Notes: generated by a model from the sequence alone, not told the origin. A DNA stretch of 64,000 nt from Lycocorax pyrrhopterus obiensis (GCA_014706295.1 JACSVZ010000002.1:129155431-129219430), one strand, 5' to 3'; shown: positions 22,897 to 37,500, numbered from the stretch's first letter. Translations and numbers: made by a program.

Positions 22897-25800
22897 ATTT
22901 TTCCAGTGTAGGCAAGCCCTAGGAAAGCTTGGGTTGTATTTGAGACTCAGACTCCTAATGAAGACAAAAAGTCACTGTTTGTATTTTTGAAAGTCTCCTG
23001 AGAAGTAATTGAAGGAATATAAGCTCTCCTCTTTCTGTAGTGTTGCTCTCAAATTCTTTCTTTGTCATTTCACTTATTTTTTAATTCTCTATTGTAACAA
23101 AATGGTGGAAACAATGAACTTGCTTATTCTTTCCTTCAAGTATCATTGCTGTTGGCAGGAGAAAGGCAGTTCTGAAAGCTACCCTCTTCTCAGCCTGGCA
23201 ACCATCACACTTTTGTTCCATATCTGACAAGTACTTAGGCATATGAATGGTTTACAATGAAATAACTTATGTGTGTGGACTCAAATACCTGCTGAGCAAG
23301 AGCCCAGGTATTTCATCCTGCACTCACTGAGATCAACAATAAATTTTCTGGTGATTGCAGTAGTGCAGGTTGTGGCCTTAGATGCTTTATCCAAAGCCTT
23401 TCAAACCAATTAGCCTTTCTATTGATTCAAATAGCTGTTAGATCAGGCCCTCAGCAAAAGAGATACAGTCACTTAGGTCTCGGGCTTGCTGGACACAAAA
23501 ATTGACTCAGAAACTGGCCTTCCTTTGAGGAATTTGATGATTATATTTGTGTTACAGAAAGTATTCTGAAGAGATCTCTGGAGCAACGGAATCATTCATA
23601 TTTCCTATAACACATGCCCATGCATGATTCTGGATTTATTGATATGAGTTAGCAGAGAGCACATTGTACTTTCTGTGTGCTCAGTGGCAGCTTAATGGCA
23701 CAGCCATTGCTGCTCTGTGTGTCCTGGGAATAGTAAACGACTGGGCAGCAGTCCCCTGTTATTTGAATTGTATTGATTTTTCAAGATCCTACACATTAAT
23801 GCAAGGCATGACCTATTGTCTGGGTTCCCACTGCGATGAAATACTACAGCAGTATTTAGCAGGCACAATTTGTGTCTAGCCATGGAGTACAGAGTGACCT
23901 TCCTACCACAAGACTTGCAAGTTACAATGAGTGCATTGAGCTTACAACAAAGCACTGCCATGTGTCGTGCCTCTTGGAGAGGCCCTACTCCACAGTCGTG
24001 CCTGTTTCAAGGGTAGGTGAGAATGCACATCTATCTCTGTATTAGAAACACTGAGAAGCCGGAGGGACAACCACACCAAACAGAGCTTGCACAGACTAAA
24101 ATAATAATCTCCCTCTAAACTTTGCACAAGATATATTCTTCAGACAAATAAGAATTCTTTCCAAACAATGTGTAACAAACAGCTTGATATCACTCTGAGT
24201 GATTTGCATAAACACATCCATCGTTCCCACGCAGAAAGAACCTGGCATATCAGTACAGGAACCTCCACACCAGTCACCTTTGCTGATGTGTGCCATTGTT
24301 TTAAGGTCAGTCTAGTGCAGCTACCAAAATGGAAGTTTCAGTTTAATGGTAAGCTAAAAACCAATGCCGTGAACTTAACCCTGATTAAGACAAAGTCTAA
24401 AACCTTTGCTCAATGGCTTCCATCTGGCTGTGGCAGAAAGTCCTGTGCTGTATGGGAAGAGATTCTGTGTGATACTGCAAGATCACAGCTGTCAGAGAGA
24501 TCCTGGTCTGTCCTACTGAATGCATTATGCAGAAACAGCCAGGGTTTCTAATTAAAAAAATATCTCAAGTTTATGATTAACCACAACAAAATACTGTTGT
24601 GTTGGTTTGGTTGCTTTGTTTGTTTTTCCTATGGAAAAGATACTAGCTACTGTTCAAAAGAGCCCAAACTTTTCTGTCCAAATTTAGGTACAAATACTTC
24701 AAACCTGCTGTTTAAAGCATGAACAGTCTAAACAGATCCACACCTAAAAAAGCACAGTCTGACATTTGTGTGCTTGTACAAATGTCAATCCCATTTTTGA
24801 AGTGGACTTCTAGATTTAAACATCAGTCTCAACTAAAACAGGCACTTTCTTTACTGCTCTTCTTCCCTGACTTTATTTAGTGCAAAGATTTCTGCAACAT
24901 TGGCTTCAAGATGACAGATTGATTGTTCCTGCTATAAGTCACAAGTTTCTAATGCTATTTTCCCAAACAGCAAATTACAATTTTGAGTAAGAGCAGGCCT
25001 TTCCAGACTTTTATGCAAAACAGGTGTTAGAGACCTGTTACTGTATTTTTACAGCATGAATTCAGCAAATTCAAGAATCCAATTTTGACATGACTAGAAC
25101 CCTCATGATTTGGCTGAGCAAGATCCAAGGAGGCAGAAATTACTGGATGTGATCCTCTAAGATAGACTGAAAAAGTTGAAGGATTCCATTTTCTGTGGAA
25201 GAGCTATTATCTTAAAACATCCAATCTGTTGCCCTTTTCAGCAGAGTGCATTTCAGAAAAAAACTCGTTTTCCTTGGAAACTGTCAAAATGCAAATTCTG
25301 CTTTTCATATTGCGTGAGAGCAAAACCAGGTATAACTCTGCCTTCAAATTGCTATTGGCAGGAAGCCATTATGAATCATAGCCAGATTGAAAAAATAATG
25401 GTAAGCTTTAGCCACACTTTTCTTCTTGTCAAAATAAAAATCCTCTAAGAAGTCAGTATAGATTTCAGTGGTCTGAATACCTCTGCTTTTTTCTAGAGCC
25501 CCTTCAGTGGCAGCATTTGAATTGTTAGCTTGGGCTGAAGCGTGTCGGGCATCACAGCAGGTAGTGCTGTACCGCAGTGCCAGCCAGCAGAGAGCCAGAG
25601 ACAGATGCCTCTTCTTGTCATTATGGGAAGGATTTTTGTCCTGAGCCCAGAGGCATTAGTGAAATATTTTCCATTGGGATTGTCTGTCCATTCTCTTATT
25701 TGTCTCTTGTACTAGAAGTCCAGTGTATTTTCACTATTCTCACCTGAACCCGTCCTCTCCTTCAGCACTCAGTAATAAAAGACCCTATTGTACCTCTGGG

Positions 25801-28559
25801 TACAGCCAGGGATCACACTCTTCTACTGTTCTCTTCTTTGCCATGTGATTAAAGAGCCTTTCCAGAAGCAAACCTCCCACCTAACACAGCCAAACAAAGT
25901 GTTTGTAACATCCAAAGGGGAAATGACCTGTGAATTTTTGACTATGGTATTGAACATACATTTATTACATTTATGAAATTCTTGCGTGCTTCAGATGTCG
26001 ATGGGTTATTACTATGGTTATTAGCCCTTCATTTTTTTCTCCTTCATTTCAGTGGTGATGTTAGAATGATCAGCACCCCACAGTCAATGTATAGGCAAGT
26101 CTGCCTGATCAGGTTGTTACTACAGGTTGTTTAGGAGGAACTTGCCTTGGTCATATAATTTATTTTCCTCTGCTGGATTTACCTTTTAAAGATTGTCAGT
26201 TAATGTTCAGTGAGAGAATAAGCAGTCTCTGTCTGTATCATATCTTTGTTTTAAATCACATAGGAAGGATGGACAGTGTGCAAGGCCACTTCCTCCTTAA
26301 ATTGTCAGCTCAAAACATGTGGTTTTTTGTGTGGCTAGCCATGCTTAAAACCCTTCCATGAATTTTTTCTGCACAACCTCAGAGTCAGCAGACACACTGT
26401 TCACATCTCTGAGGCATTTTTAGTCTCACCAGTGATCCATTTGTTTCCTTTTGGCTCTCCCACTGATTCATATGCTTCCTAAAATAGAGACCACTATCTT
26501 TGTTCTGTTGTGACAAGCTACAAAAGAATTAGCAACATCAGTTTAGCAGCAAGTAATATGAATCATATCATATGCTTAGATGTGCTTGTATTTCAACTGT
26601 AAGATTCCATCTAATTGTAAATTACCATTATTTTTGAAAGATTTCTAGTCTTTTCCACACACCGTAATTCTGCATTGTTATTCTTTGCAGCCATGGATGC
26701 TTCTTACAACTACTGAGCCCAATGTCCCTCAACATAACTCAGACCAGCCCCAATTGATTAAAAAAAAAAGGCCAAATGCTTCTGAGAGAATAACAAATAA
26801 TGTCAATTGCAATGAAGGCTGAGGTGACCATGGTGGATAAAAAAGGCATGACGTTTCCTGCACCCGGGTCTCAGGCACTGCATTTGTAACAAAGCAGTCA
26901 ATACTTCACAGTGTCCTTAGCTTGCATGTTCCAACCCCATTTTAACATGGGATATCTACAAAGATATATGTGTCTTTGTGTATTTCATTATTTATTTATG
27001 CAGTGCATTACAGCATATATGCATGTTTATGTAGCTCACGCACATGAACACCAGCACTCTGGGCCAGCTGAGTGTGGCTGAATGAATAAATAGCATGGGA
27101 GGTCTTGTCTGCGGGGTTAAGCATTTCACAGGAGCCAGGTGTGAGCGTCATCCTTGCATACTGAACCTCTGCAGCTCAGGATCTGGTATTACAGCTGTCT
27201 TTTCAGAGAGCATTTCAAATTGGTCCTGCACAATAATGAATTTATGAGGTCTCAGTCTCTTCAAGATTTGTGCTAATGAAGCCTTCAGGCAAGGGACAGA
27301 TTGTCCCTTCCACATGCCCTTCCAGTTTGGAAAAGTTAGTGTTCACAGAAAGGTTTAGCTTCCCTACATAACAATGTAACTCCCCAGAAGACAGCAAGGG
27401 TTTTAGTAAAACTTGCCAGCAAGGTCATCTTGTCCAGCCATTACAGCAAGAGACCAGTAGCTCCAGATTTAGTTGTTAACCTGTTGCGTGGCTTTGGGCA
27501 GACTACGTAACTTTGCCTGAGTTCCTCGTACCTGGGATGTGGTCAGGCAGTCAGGCACTCCACTGGGATGATGCAAGAGAGGTGTTTGCACTTAACCCTT
27601 TTTACTCTAGGCTGCCTAAGAACTTTTTAAATGGCTGTAAGTTGCTGGAAAGGTTCTTGGATAAGGTGAAGTAGAGCTGCTCCTCGGATAGTCTTCCAGC
27701 TGATAATGCAGCAGGTGTGAGGTCCAAAACATAGAGAAAGTAAGTTAGTATGCTTCTGTTCTTAAACATATACACCAAAACAGCACATTCTTGGCCATGA
27801 ATCACAGTATGACAGAATGTGACAACTTGACAATGATGCCCTGCAAGCACCTGGTATTTCCCAGGGCTCAGCCCCAACAGCTGATGTGCTGAGAACCATT
27901 TGCCTCACTTGTGCCAGTGCTTCAAGACATGCTACCCAACATGTTTTAAAGATACATCTTTCATCCTGCTGTAGTGAAAGTGCTGAAGTATAAGAAATGG
28001 TTTTTTATGAAAAAAAATTCTGGCTGAAGCAGGGCCTTACAGTATCTTCCAGGGTTTTTGGAAAAACACAATGAGTGATTGTGACAGCGTGTGGAATGTG
28101 TTGTGAGAAAACAGGCAGTTCAAGAGAACAGCTAAATAAAAGACTCTGAAGTTGAAAGAACCCTTTTTTTCTGTGCCTGAATTTTGGACGTAGTATCACT
28201 CAAATGTCAGTGTTTGAATTATTGAAGTGGTGTAACGAGATGTAATGGCCAGAGCTGCAAGGACAGTAAACATAACTGCACTATTATCAGGACAAGCTGA
28301 ACTTCCAATGGTGCAACAGGTCAAACAGCTATAATCATACCACCGTACCTGGAACAGGGTAAGTGGAGGGACCATGTCCAGGCTGCACATGAACATAATG
28401 TACCTGGGCTCTGGGGCTATAATGAGAGCAAAGCTGAAGGTTTATAGATCCGAGGCATATACCAGCATGATAAAGTTTAAAAAAATGTGATTGTCAGTTG
28501 GAAGAAATATAAGCTTAGCATTCAACTAAGCAATTCCACACCAGTTAACTACATAGATG

Positions 28560-29210
28560 GATTGTTAGTGAAAAAAATAAGAGGCTATTTAAAAACAGGA
28601 AATCCAGTATGTTATGTCTGGTCAAGAATAATCCACTGCAAAAAACACAGACTGAGGAGCAAATGAGTAGGGAGCACCCTGAAGAAATATTCTGGATGTT
28701 GCATACTCTTTCAAATAAAGCAAACTTCATACTGAGAGGTACGAATATAAATAGAGGCAATAAAATACATGAAGTGATTCTTCCACTTTCCTCAGTATTG
28801 GCAAAGATCGGCAGGAGCTCAGGAAGCCTGGCTTGGGCCACCATGCTTGGGAGAGATAAAACATTCATCAGGCTACAGAAGAGAGCAATGTGTATGATCA
28901 GAGTTCTAGAAAAACACAAATTACATGGGAAGAATGGACCAACAGGAGTGCTGGCTCTAGTGAAGAGAAACCTAACAGAAATGTGAGAGCAGTCTTCAAA
29001 AATAAAGATATTGCAGATTAATAAGACATTCCATTGCAGCAGAAATAGACTTTGGTTAGACATTAGGAAAAACTTTCTAAAAATAAGGCTAGTGATGCAT
29101 TAAGCAAGATTGCCTGGGGATTGTAAATCTTTTTAAAAGAGATCAGATAAAACTTAGTCAGTAATGACAGAGATAAAATTTATCCATCTGTAAGGAGTGG
29201 GATGGTATAG
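28560..29210 (+). mobile_element. Ancient CR1-like LINE remnant (low confidence)
   Basis: A plus-strand frame (28609-28986) contains 'RLQKRAMCMIRVLEKH', close to the CR1 C-terminal block 'QKRA.KMIRGLEHLS'. It is followed by 'ggttagacattaggaaaaac', which resembles the conserved CR1 3' block. Divergence is high compared with the other copies here, so this is an old insertion. The ends are not defined. Confidence 0.5.
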
Positions 29211-31431
29211 ACAACTTCTTGAGATACCTTTTCATCTTTATTTTCCATGAGCATCCACAAGATGAGTGTTTGTTTTTTTTCAGACTTGCTTGTTTATTCA
29301 TGCTAGTGACTTGCTTCTTCATCTTAGAAATGGAAATCCCATTATTCAGTCCCAGTCAGGGCTAAGTTCAGGTTTTTCTTGTACTCCATAGCAACACAAT
29401 GTGACTGTTCAAGGTGCAAAGACATGAAGACAAAATTTAAAACTGTGTTAAATTAATAACTATGAGCAAACAATCATACCAGACAAAATACTTATCATTG
29501 GCTTCAAATCAAAAGAGTTCGTGAAAACAAGTCCTAAGTCGCGAGTCTTGGGTAATTCACATGGTCCCTTTGACACTTCAAAGAGACTGTGATGCTTGGG
29601 TGAGATGTGCAATTTTACTGGGACAGGCAAGACAGAGTCAAGAACAAACCATTTGGATCCACTCTGCAGAGCAGCTGTTCCCACTCTTTCCATATGGGAA
29701 GCAGGAGATCTGCCACCATTTCCCTGTGCTGCCAGCACCACTGACAGTTTTATACATATCCACATCCCCTGCCAACAACATGGAGTCCCTCTCACACAAA
29801 GGAGGTGGCAGGTAATTTAAAGTCTGCCCAGAGTGCTCCCAGTGAATTACTAGGGTCTTCAGTAGGATAAACTTGAGATGAGCTCAGCAACATAGGCCTC
29901 TTCTTGCTTCCATGGATGCCTTTGGTGGTTTTTTTCCTCCAGTGCTCCTACAGCAGTGGAATCAAAGCATTGAACAGCTAATCCTTCTGCCTATATTCTG
30001 GAAGATTCGGGCAACATTTGACTATGTTTCTGTCTCCATGTAATTTTGGTTACTGCTAAGAGAATTGTAGCTTGCTTTCAAATTATCTGAACTCCATTAC
30101 AGTGATCCTTGTTGTGACATGTTAAGGCACTTACCTCCTGAGCAAGTGCCTTACAACAAGGATAAAGTGCTTCTACCTATTATGATTAATATTATTTTGC
30201 TAAATATGGAGGGCAGTTTGGCTGCCCTCTCCCCAGGTCGCTACAGCAACACACATCTGCAAGGAGTCATTCTTCTAATTGTGTCAATTAGGCTTATATA
30301 AGGGTATTTCTGTGCTCCAAATGCTGTGGAAAGCACAGTCTGAGGTCTGGCTGAAGACAAACCTCATGCTCCAAATGCTAACGAAATTATTTTAAACCTC
30401 CTTCTGGTGTAACTGTGTTAGTCACAGTGAACAAAAAGTAGTGAAGTGGCTTGCTGAGCTGGGCAGGTTTGCTTTACTCTCTGAGGGAAAGAAGCACAAC
30501 AGGAGACTTCTGAAATGCATCTCTGAAACAGAGAAAAAAGTGAGCTTGCATTTTGTTTGCAAACATTATTTTGCTATCAAGAAAAGGAAATGAGAATGCA
30601 AACCCAGCATGTAAAGGGTTAATGAGATTAATACTTTACATCTAAATGGTGCCAGATTAATGACTAATACTTTACAGCTATATATCACTTTTTGAATAAA
30701 GCCAACTGGTGAAGTACATAGAGGTGCACAGGTTGGCAACAGTGAAAGTGCAGCAACTGTCTGATTGACACCTTTGACTGGAGCAACGTGAAAACTGCAG
30801 GGCCATACGGAAACTTTCCAGGCAACAGCAGAGTCTTTCTCATGCAAGAAAACTGCTACTTTCCACACAATAAAATTAAATTAAGAAGTTTGTAATAACT
30901 AGCTGCTTATTTTATTAGCTTTATCCTCCAAGGGTGTTTTTGCAACCAGATCATTACGTGTGAATAACAAACACTTTGTGAAAACCCGGACTACTTGAGA
31001 TGATTGTCATTAAAACATTAGCAAAAGACACTGATGTGCTGTTACATGACATTATAATGCCACACTTGACATGTTTTGCTGCTGGTGTGACTCATCATAG
31101 GAGTTTCCTTGAGACTGGCTATTGAAACACCACCCAATTGCAGTAATCGCTGTCTGAAACCTCCTGAAACAAAGAAAATGGTATCTTTAAAGTCAACTAT
31201 GTCTAATTACAGCCCGCGATGGTCATAAAATAACTGTCCAAACATAACAGTACAATCGTCCAAATACGTAATTCCATTAATCCAAAAGAAATTTAAAAGT
31301 TTCAAAAATCGACATGCTGACTCTTTCCAATTCTCGTGTTGTGATGGACTTACTGGTCAGGCTGGAATATTACTTATTGTGTAGAATATGGAGTGACAAT
31401 CTTTGCATACAATGTTTTCAGATTATATAGT
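29211..31431. other. Intergenic region between divergent promoters, part 2
   Basis: No gene recognised. It contains the long inverted repeat at 30105-30163 and a repeated 12-mer taatactttaca around 30630-30675. Confidence 0.55.
30105..30163. repeat. Inverted repeat able to form a long hairpin
   Basis: The outer arms atccttgttgt (30105-30115) and acaacaaggat (30153-30163) pair perfectly over 11 bp. The inner arms aaggcactt (30124-30132) and aagtgcctt (30144-30152) pair over 9 bp around an 11-base loop. An 8-base bulge (30116-30123) lies only on the left side. The size resembles a small pre-miRNA-like stem, but the one-sided bulge and short length are against a typical miRNA. Confidence 0.85.
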
Positions 31432-31513
31432 CACAGAATCATAGATTAGCTTGGGTTGGAACGGACCTTAAACCTTATCTAGTTCCACCCCCCTACCGTA
31501 GGCAGGAACAACT
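31432..31513 (-). mobile_element. CR1 LINE 3' tip
   Basis: 'tcacagaatcatagattagc' followed by 'ttgggttggaacggacctt' and a degenerate 'ctagttccaccccccta': the last ~80 bp of a CR1 in minus orientation. Confidence 0.85.
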
Positions 31514-34500
31514 TTCTATAGGAAAGTATAAAGACATCACTTTGAATAAAAGTTTATTCTCACTTTATTTTTCACGCCGTTACTGGGGGCCACAAAGTAA
31601 CTCACAAGTGCATATTTGTACAAGATGGATCTTGAAATGTCTTCATTTTAAAAGGTGATAGTGGCTTAAACAGGATAAAAGATGACAAAGGGACCCCTTA
31701 CACTCACAAAATCCCAATGCCACCTACATTTAAGAACTTCCTAACTCTAGGCTAAAGTGCGAATCACCATGTTGGAGCAATTTATTTCACTCTTGCATCA
31801 GGCTGCCTAGTGTTGCAACCTTTGGTTAGGATTAGATTGTGGAGCTGAATGTGAAATGACAACACCAAAATGCACTGGCTTCCCTTTGTCAACAAGGGGG
31901 TGGGGAGGAGGCAACATGGTGTAAGACAGCAGCCAGAGAAGTTCCCCAGCTTAGCATTTCCAGAGGCAGCGCTGACCTACATTGACCTGCCTCCTAGAAC
32001 CGAAGCTTTGCCATGTTGGTGCTGAAAGGATTACTTCCCCATGGTTTTTAGTCGTCAATCTTCCAAACTAAAGTTCCTTTCTCCTTAAGATTCTCAATAA
32101 TTGTTCTGTTTCAGCAACCAGAGAATCACCATAAATCACCTTTCTACAGTACTTTTTCCCCTTCTGTGCTCTCTAAGGGTGTTTTGTCATTGATCTTGTC
32201 TGCCCTGCAAGTCTTTTCACTATTTCAGCTGCATTCAATTAGCATGACCATTTATAATGCTCAGAACTGGAGTGTTTGTGGATTAGAAAAGAGTTGATTT
32301 CTAAAAGGTGTTTTACAAATGCTTTCAGACTCCACATCACCAGAAAAATGTGGGGAAGTGAAAAGCAGGGCAGTAGCTAGGCATCTCATTCTTTCCAGCA
32401 AATGTTCTACTCTGCTAGTTATTATGGTTGGCTGATAAGGAACACTTTTGAGGGTGATTATTTCTACTTACCACTGCAAATTTCAGTATCAAAATCCCTA
32501 TGTATGCTTGTGCCCTGAAGCCCTCTGCAGAAGATCCTCCTGGCTTCTGCCCAAGTGTGTCCCCTCTCCTAGGCCCCCTGGATCTGACAAATGACTTTGT
32601 CCAAGCAGAGCTGGGAGGGATTCTCTTTGAGGAGTAAGAACACTATCTGTAAGAATGCTCATGTGGATGGTTGAAAGAGTAGGATCCCACTGTGAGATGG
32701 AGCAGACCAAAGTGACAGGGTGGAAGCATTCAGTGTGACCTCTGAGGAACCAGCCTGAGTTTCAGAAGGGGACATAGTTACCTGAGATAAAGACTAGGCA
32801 GAAAGCAGTTTGACTGGACAGTCAGGCCCAGGTTGTTGATCTGAGGAGCTGGAAGTGCCCAAGTTTTTGTCAGAAAAAGTACTTACGACACCCAAGATCC
32901 TGCTTCTGCATGTGGCATTATCTCAGTACAGCTGGCTGCCACAGCACCTCTGGCACATCATCATCTCTTACTCATGTCAGGAACCAATCCCAGGAAACCT
33001 CATTTTCCCTCAGCAACCATTTTAAAAATGAATACAAATACACAGTCTCAGGAGCCTAGGCAGGTGTCTCTACACTGTATTCTGCAGTACTGTCCCTACA
33101 ATTGTTCCTTACGGCCTGCACTGTATAAAATTGTCAGATCATTTAAGGGTATTTCAGTTGTGTTGGCAGCCCTGCACCCTTGCGCAATGGGTTTCAAAAA
33201 GAAACTTTTTTCAAAAAGAAGCTTGCAGGATTTGGGGCATTCTGCTAAGCAGCTGACTCTACAGCCTGTTCTCACTGGGACTGCCGGCACCTGCCATGAG
33301 GGTCTGGGATGTAGGAAGGAGAGAGGAGAGGTTAGTTTCATTTCATGAGCAGGGAAGGAGACTGCCATTGGGACGTAGAGAGCAAAAGCCAAGGGAGATT
33401 GAATCTGTCTGTGTCCTTAGAGCTCTACAAGTTTTGAACATGTTGCTGCCAGTCATTGGTTACAGGTGAGCTTCCCAAAGCATTGTCTCATCCCTGGCAA
33501 CTGGCACGCTGCCTGGTCTGCAACACCCTAGGAGTGCCTGTTCTGCACAGAAAGTTTTTCTGAGCCCTTTTACAAGCTGTTACAAGGGCCTTGGAGGCAG
33601 CAAGGGTGCATGGGTTGCTGTAGCACTGCCAGCAAACCTGTAATGTTTTGCCCAGCTGCCTGGCAGCACACTCAACCCTGCAAGTTTGGAGCCTGGTTAA
33701 AGTTCTTGGACAGGTCAGGGGTTAGGCTGAACTGACCATAATAAAAAGGGATCCCCTCAGGCCACCAGTTTTTTAAACAGCAGAAGACATCAGAAGTTCC
33801 TGGGTTGTGCCTGGTGAAATGTATCCAAGTGCCAAAACATGCTGTCATCTTGGACTCTGCCAGGGTAACCAGTTTATGAATGATCCTTGCTGACTGGCAA
33901 GGCTTGGGCAGATCAGGTGAGGGATCCTTCCTAGCTCTTGCAGATGCAGACCCCATATGACAGGCAGCCAAAGGAATGTGGGTCCTAATTCTGTCTCTTC
34001 TTTTGGTGAAATGGCACTAGGTAGACTCCCTTGCAGGTCACTCCTGATGCCAAGTTCTACCCTTTACCTCATTCTAACACACAAAAGTAACAAGCCCCAG
34101 CATGCCTGCACAGGGAGCACAAGGCAGAGGAAGAACAGTAGAAGAGGGAGCTGTCTGTATCCAGCCACAGCGAGTGTTGCTAGTCTCATCTCTTCTGCCT
34201 CAGTTAGCAAAGCTGGACAGAGGCCTGGGGATCTTTCCCGAACGGGACAGCTCTCATACCACCCTGTGTCCCCATTAATATGCAGTAGTGATGTGCCCTG
34301 TGCACCGAAAAGGCCCTTAGCTGTGACCTCTAAAGACACAAATGAGTTAAAGTGACCTGGCCCAAGGACCGTGAAGTGTGAGCCTCTCTCAGAGGTGACC
34401 ATTGCAGACTACTGTGTGCAGTACATGTGTTGCGACAGGAACTCAATGACAGGACTTCAGAAGCCCAGCTGCCAACTTTGTGCTTTAATTACTCAATAAT

Positions 34501-37500
34501 GGTCCTTCCTGTATGTTCCTAAAAAAGAAAACATGGGGAAGTGTGGAGACCTCAGTAGAACATGATAAGGTTCTGGAACAAGTTGTTCTCTCTACTGTTG
34601 TTGCCTCTTTGCCCAAATGCCTGAGGCCTCTCTCACCATTCTGTATCTGCTGTCACTTCTTTCCAGGCTTGTCAGGGACAAGTCCTAGAGATGCAGTTTC
34701 TCATTACTCACCTTCCCTCCTTCTGAGTGCTAGTCTGGTTTGCAGGGGTCCAAGCAAAGAGATATAAATAAAAGTGGTGTACACAACAAATGCACCTGCC
34801 TTCAACACAGCAGACAAAACATTTAGCTCAATTTAGGTTCTGGTGAAGAAACATTCACTTGGTGAATTCCACTGAAATCCTTGTTATATTTGCAGTTGAC
34901 TTCATCTGCATGCCCCAAACAAGTTTGCACACCCTCAGCTTCCTCTCTTTCTCATCTCCCTCCCAACAACTTCACAAGATTTCAAAGAAAAGGTTGGCAA
35001 CTTGTTGAAAGAACATAAAGACCCTGTTCTTGCTAGCCAGAGAGAAAGTGCTGGTACCTGTCTGTCAAGAACTTGTGGCTTTTCATTTTGCATGTTTCTT
35101 GCTAACACTGTTTATCCAGGTAGCACAGATGGGGCGTATCATTTGGCAAGCTTACCCCTAAGCTTTTTACAACAAGGATGATAACAGGTGCAAGATAAGG
35201 GATACAGACAAAACCAGGAGTTCATTACAAATACATTTGCATCCAAAGCAGCAGCAGAAGGACTTGGCTTTACTTTATCTTAAAAGCACACACTTTGTGA
35301 ACTCCATTCAAATACTCACTGTATTTGCATTGGATACTGTAAGTGTGTCACACCAGGCAACAACATGGAACCAAACTGTGTTTGTGTGGGCTTGCACTCC
35401 TGTGCAAGGGTGGCCAAATAAGTCATCTCTTCTCATGGCAGTATGGAAGTTTTAGGATGGGTGTTGAAATACTAGAGACAAAATTCTGAGGAGAGTACAT
35501 TGTCTCACAGAGAGCAGGATTTTTGAAGGAACTTGTTAGATTAATAGCAAAGGCTTCTTAATTCTGAAGATCTTACTTTGATCCCAAAGTGGAAGCTGGG
35601 CGGTTACGATGCACTAAATACTTGAAAACTTCGCCCCAAGTTCTGTATCTGTGTGTTTGTGTGTTCAAAGAATGTGGCACAGCTGTGGAGAGGTTCCTGA
35701 CCAGAAACAGTCCATAACCTACAGCAAGGAGAGGGACTAAGTTGATTAGCTGAAGCCATTCCTTATTCTGAACTACTCTCTGTAGAAGTCCTATTTTAAT
35801 CTGCTGTCTGAAAAGAGATGAGACTATCCTAACAACAGATAGGTATCAAAAAGTTGCATGACACTGTTTCACTCAAAGTCTGCATGCAGTCTGAATCAGA
35901 AATAATTGGCAGTCAGTAATATCTGGCCTTTACTTGATGGTGTATGTAAAGTGTGTTGATAGATCCATTCGTTTCATGGGCGTAAACCTGAATCCCAGGT
36001 AAAACCACAGGAGGCTTGAGAATATCATATGAGCAGCAATTCCTATGGAGTGCAGTGGCGTACACCCACGGTTGGCAAAGGTGCCAGTGGATAAGGAAAA
36101 ATTGCTGTTTCCTTCCCCACTGTAGGACAGTTGCTCCAGCTCAGTCCCCAGCACAAAGCCAAGGAAGCTTGCAGTGGTTCTCACACTCCATAAATCACCG
36201 AGACCTTTGTCTCCCACTGCTTTTAGCATACCACCTTGTACAACCTCATTTGTGCTTGAAACTGGGCAGTGAAAGAGCACAATACTAACAAGAAATAAAC
36301 AAAAGCTTACCAGCAATTTATCTACAGAGAAACATACCAAAAATAAAAAATGCCGCAGCAAACAAAGATAAACCCCTTCACTGCAATGTCCTTTGGGACC
36401 CCTTCATGGCAGCTTTTAATCTACTTTGTAATTAAAGACTGAGATATTTAAAGCATGAAAAATGGGAAAAATGTGTTTTAAAGTGGCCCAGTGTTTATTA
36501 GCACATGCATTAATGTATTATTCTTTGGTCAGGACTGAAATGACTGCCATTAAACTAATTTTCTTAGTGTTCTTCTTTAAACAAAGATTTTAGGTTGAAT
36601 ACTTTTAGTAGTTCAGGTAAAAATAACTGCATATGCCTGTTCACTGTGGCATGGAACTCAACAGGAAACACTACTGTTAGTACACACAGATTTTTCCTTA
36701 ACTCTGATATTGGAATGAATTCAGGATTATTCAGAAAAGGAAAGTGAGAGAGGTAGAATATATCCTTGGCCATGTGCGTGTAGAGAACAGACCTGTCAGA
36801 TCACTGTTCATATTTCTGCTCCTGTCGCTAGAGATGAGGAATCCCAGTGACTGTCCCCCGTGTCCCAGTTAACACCCCAGCCTCCAGTCACTGGATGTTC
36901 TGCAGCAGTTCTCTCTCTTCCCTGCTCTGTTCTCCTCTGCATGAAGACTCTTGGGGTACAAGCACAAGTACATGTAGCCTTCCCAAACTTCAGCCTCTCT
37001 TTGGCCAATGGGACGGCTGAGGGGCTCTTTTTCTCATTCCTCTGTTGACAAATAATATCTGGAAGTTGTTATAACAAGGGTTGGCTATAACTGATCAGTA
37101 TTTCCTTGGCACAGAACTTGTTTTTTTTCCCAGAAGTGCCAGGATAAAGTAATAACTGAACTATCTCTGCCTAAACCAGCCATTGCTGTCACTAGCACTG
37201 CTGCCCAAGGATTTCGGAGTTTAGTCTGAGGAGTCGGTGGGACAAAATATTCAGTAAGAAGTACACATCAGAGAGGTGGTCACCGCTCGGCTTCTGAGAG
37301 AAGTATTGAAAAAGGTGATGAAACTTGCTTTTTAACACAGTGAGATAATGAAAAAAAGAGTTTGTGGATGACTCTTACAAAGCTTCCATTTTCATATACA
37401 GTGTTAAAAACTCTGTTTTTAAAACATTAAGCGTTAAAACATTAAGCCAAATCGTTACTCCCACTGAGCTGACAGCACAAAAAGCTAACTTACTAGAATC

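Larger units (their letters stand above)
21641..28559. other. Intergenic region between divergent promoters, part 1
   Basis: Mostly single-copy AT-rich DNA without recognisable exons. It contains a TTTG/TTG microsatellite (22212-22276) and a short AT-rich inverted repeat (22867-22896). Regulatory elements are likely in such a gap but none can be shown from this sequence alone. Confidence 0.6.
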
